A DNA stretch of 64,000 nucleotides from Methylosinus sp. LW4. GTDB lineage: Bacteria; Pseudomonadota; Alphaproteobacteria; Rhizobiales; Beijerinckiaceae. The translations under genes and the position numbers were made by a program. Position 1 is the first letter of the stretch; each line of letters starts with the position of its first letter. Positions 62,754-64,000 of the stretch are shown piece after piece. Where the stretch lies: assembly GCF_000379125.1 (NCBI RefSeq), contig NZ_KB900626.1, positions 563,327 to 627,326 of the forward strand. The letters are read 5' to 3'. The notes under the pieces were generated by a model. That model was not told the DNA's origin and made no database searches. It was given only the letters and a program-made list of their open reading frames with translations.

Positions 62754-62987
62754 TCAGGCGCCGGCGCGCGACTTCAGGTCTTTGTGGATTTCGATGAGCT
62801 CGACGAGAGTTTCGATGCCGAAGTCGGTGAATGCGAGAACGCCATCGTCTTTGACGCCGTAGACCCAGATGACGCCGTCCTCGGTGTCCATTTCGAGAGC
62901 GACGTCGTGGATGAAGTCGACGCTCTCGCCGAGGCGTTCCGCGACGCGCTCGACGGTCGTGACGTGATCGACCTTGTTGGCGTGCAT
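62754..62987 (-). CDS. IS66 passenger small protein, duplicate copy
   Basis: This is a 77-residue acidic protein (VDHVTTVERVAERLGESVDF, DGVIWVYGVKDDGVLAFTDF, GIETLVELIEIHKDLK). It differs from its neighbour at a few positions, including FIHD/FVHD and GVKDD/GIGDD. The frame is intact, which suggests selection or a very recent duplication. No family is recognised. The ATG at 62987 follows a copied end of the transposase gene. Confidence 0.6.
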   Translation of the reverse strand: MHANKVDHVTTVERVAERLGESVDFIHDVALEMDTEDGVIWVYGVKDDGVLAFTDFGIETLVELIEIHKDLKSRAGA

Positions 62988-63115
62988 GCTCAGGCCGCCA
63001 GCGCCGACGCGCACGGAGCCGACGCTCGCCAGTTCCACGGCAGCAGTTCATCGTAAGCGACGTTCCCGTCCCAGTAAGCATCCGGCGTGGACCGCAGGCG
63101 GAATAGGCTGAAGCG

Positions 63116-63349
63116 TCAGGCGCCGGCGCGCAACTTCAGGTCTTTGTGGATTTCGATGAGCTCGACGAGAGTTTCGATGCCGAAGTCGGTGAATGCGAGA
63201 ACGCCGTCGTCTCCGATGCCGTAGACCCAGATGACGCCGTCCTCGGTGTCCATTTCGAGAGCGACGTCGTGGACGAAGTCGACGCTCTCGCCGAGGCGTT
63301 CCGCGACGCGCTCGACGGTCGTGACGTGATCGACCTTGTTGACGAGCAT
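63116..63349 (-). CDS. IS66 passenger small protein
   Basis: This is a 77-residue acidic protein starting MLVNKVDHVTTVERVAERLG. Its ATG lies 2 bases after the transposase stop codon, so it is translated with it. It is probably a passenger or accessory gene of the IS66 element; the alternating strand-turn-helix pattern and many acidic residues resemble small regulatory or antitoxin-like proteins, but this is only an impression. The second copy is at 62754. Confidence 0.65.
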   Translation of the reverse strand: MLVNKVDHVTTVERVAERLGESVDFVHDVALEMDTEDGVIWVYGIGDDGVLAFTDFGIETLVELIEIHKDLKLRAGA

Positions 63350-63351
63350 GC

Positions 63352-64000
63352 TCAGGCCGCCAGCGCCGACGCGCACGGAGCCGACACTCGCCAGTTCCAC
63401 GGCAGCAGTTCATCGAGCCTATGCGCTGGGTGTCCGGCGATGCGCGCGAGAACGTCGGCGAGCCAGGCCTGCGGATCGACGCCGTTCATCTTGGCGGTGA
63501 TGATGAGGCTGTACATCGCGGCGGCCCGCTGGCCGCCGCGGTCGGAACCGCAGAACAACCAGCTTTTCCGGCCAAGGGCGATGCCTCTCAGGCCGCGCTC
63601 GGCGGCATTGTTCGACAAGCAGACTCGTCCGTCGGTGAGGAACAACGTGAAGGCTGGCCACCGCTTCAGCATGTACTGGATCGCCTTGGCGAGATCGTGC
63701 CCGCGCGAGAGTTTGGCGAGCTGCTGGCGCAGATGGATTTCCAGCGCGTCGACGAGCGGGCGGCTCGACGCCTGTCGAACAACGAGACGTTCTTCCGCGC
63801 TCTTGCCGAGGATGGACCGCTCGATCGCAAACAGCGCGTCGATCCGCCCCACGATTTCGATGGCGATCGGCGAGAGCGGAATCTCTTTCTTCCCCGCCGC
63901 CTTGCGCCGCGCATTCTCGCCGATGTCCGCCATTGCGAAGAACGGGCGCCGCGCATGGACCCAGCACGCGGCCTCGCGGATCGGGCCGGGCTCGCGCCCC
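63352..64000 (-). CDS. IS66-family transposase TnpC, C-terminal part (window edge)
   Basis: The C-terminal 216 residues of an IS66 transposase are seen. They include [20 protein letters not shown], the catalytic-Glu region [40 protein letters not shown], and the domain ending [20 protein letters not shown] and LDELLPWNW. The 17 residues after LPWNW are not typical and the stop is at 63352. The 5' part, including the first two catalytic residues, is beyond base 64000. tnpA and tnpB are expected further right. Confidence 0.9.
   Translation of the reverse strand, partial: GREPGPIREAACWVHARRPFFAMADIGENARRKAAGKKEIPLSPIAIEIVGRIDALFAIERSILGKSAEERLVVRQASSRPLVDALEIHLRQQLAKLSRGHDLAKAIQYMLKRWPAFTLFLTDGRVCLSNNAAERGLRGIALGRKSWLFCGSDRGGQRAAAMYSLIITAKMNGVDPQAWLADVLARIAGHPAHRLDELLPWNWRVSAPCASALAA

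Larger units (their letters stand above)
62712..63415. repeat. Tandem direct repeat, 342-bp unit, at the IS66 end
   Basis: Unit 1 (62712-63053) and unit 2 (63074-63415) are almost identical and spaced by 20 bases. Each begins GTAAGCATCCGGCGTGG and includes the small passenger gene and the last codons of the transposase gene. The GTAAGC starts (62712, 63053 and 63074) look like IS66-type terminal repeats. Confidence 0.9.

Overview
The window looks like a G+C-rich alphaproteobacterial replicon, most likely Hyphomicrobiales. The evidence is an alphaproteobacterial-type BTLCP cysteine peptidase, a DUF4102-type integrase remnant, G+C-rich host genes and the IS families present. A Methylosinus/Methylocystis-like methylotroph is only a guess. 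I saw no rRNA, tRNA or CRISPR array.

Positions 1-24343 are mostly ordinary chromosomal-type genes. An RND multidrug efflux system lies at 1-7502: a TetR regulator, periplasmic adaptor, RND pump and an SDR on the minus strand, and an outer-membrane factor on the plus strand. An 18-bp sequence overlapping a -35 hexamer occurs in front of both the adaptor and the outer-membrane factor and is probably the TetR operator. Then come an AraC regulator divergent from an aldehyde dehydrogenase and a Pro-1 tautomerase, a crotonase with a Tat-like leader, an HxlR regulator divergent from an SDR, a Fe-S protein gene cut short next to a dead integrase, a complete kdp potassium-pump operon without kdpDE, an OprP-type porin, and fcl (GDP-L-fucose synthase).

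Positions 24908-29573 form an iron-siderophore uptake cassette: a DUF2946-like protein, a FecI-type sigma factor, a FecR-type anti-sigma factor and a TonB-dependent receptor with a signalling domain. Positions 30101-32994 hold an unusual pair: a soluble FtsH-like AAA+ zinc protease and a degenerate GIY-YIG/DUF4357-like protein.

From about 33400 to 63420 the window is an A+T-richer exopolysaccharide cluster broken up by mobile DNA. The polysaccharide genes are a NusG-like antiterminator, a WcaI-type glycosyltransferase, five family-2 glycosyltransferases, a Wzy-like polymerase, a beta-helix protein, a Wzx flippase, a methyltransferase and two WbsX/GH99-like proteins. Between them lie copies or remnants of IS91, ISAs1 (two), IS5 (two subgroups plus a fragment), IS630 (two types, one present twice in inverted orientation), IS3, IS256 and IS66. 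The insertions sit between the polysaccharide genes, not inside them. Several events can be read at base level: a 215-bp MITE-like insertion with 17-bp inverted ends and a 9-bp target duplication, an IS256 inserted in an IS3 with an 8-bp duplication followed by a local inversion, and a tandemly duplicated passenger gene at the end of an IS66 element.
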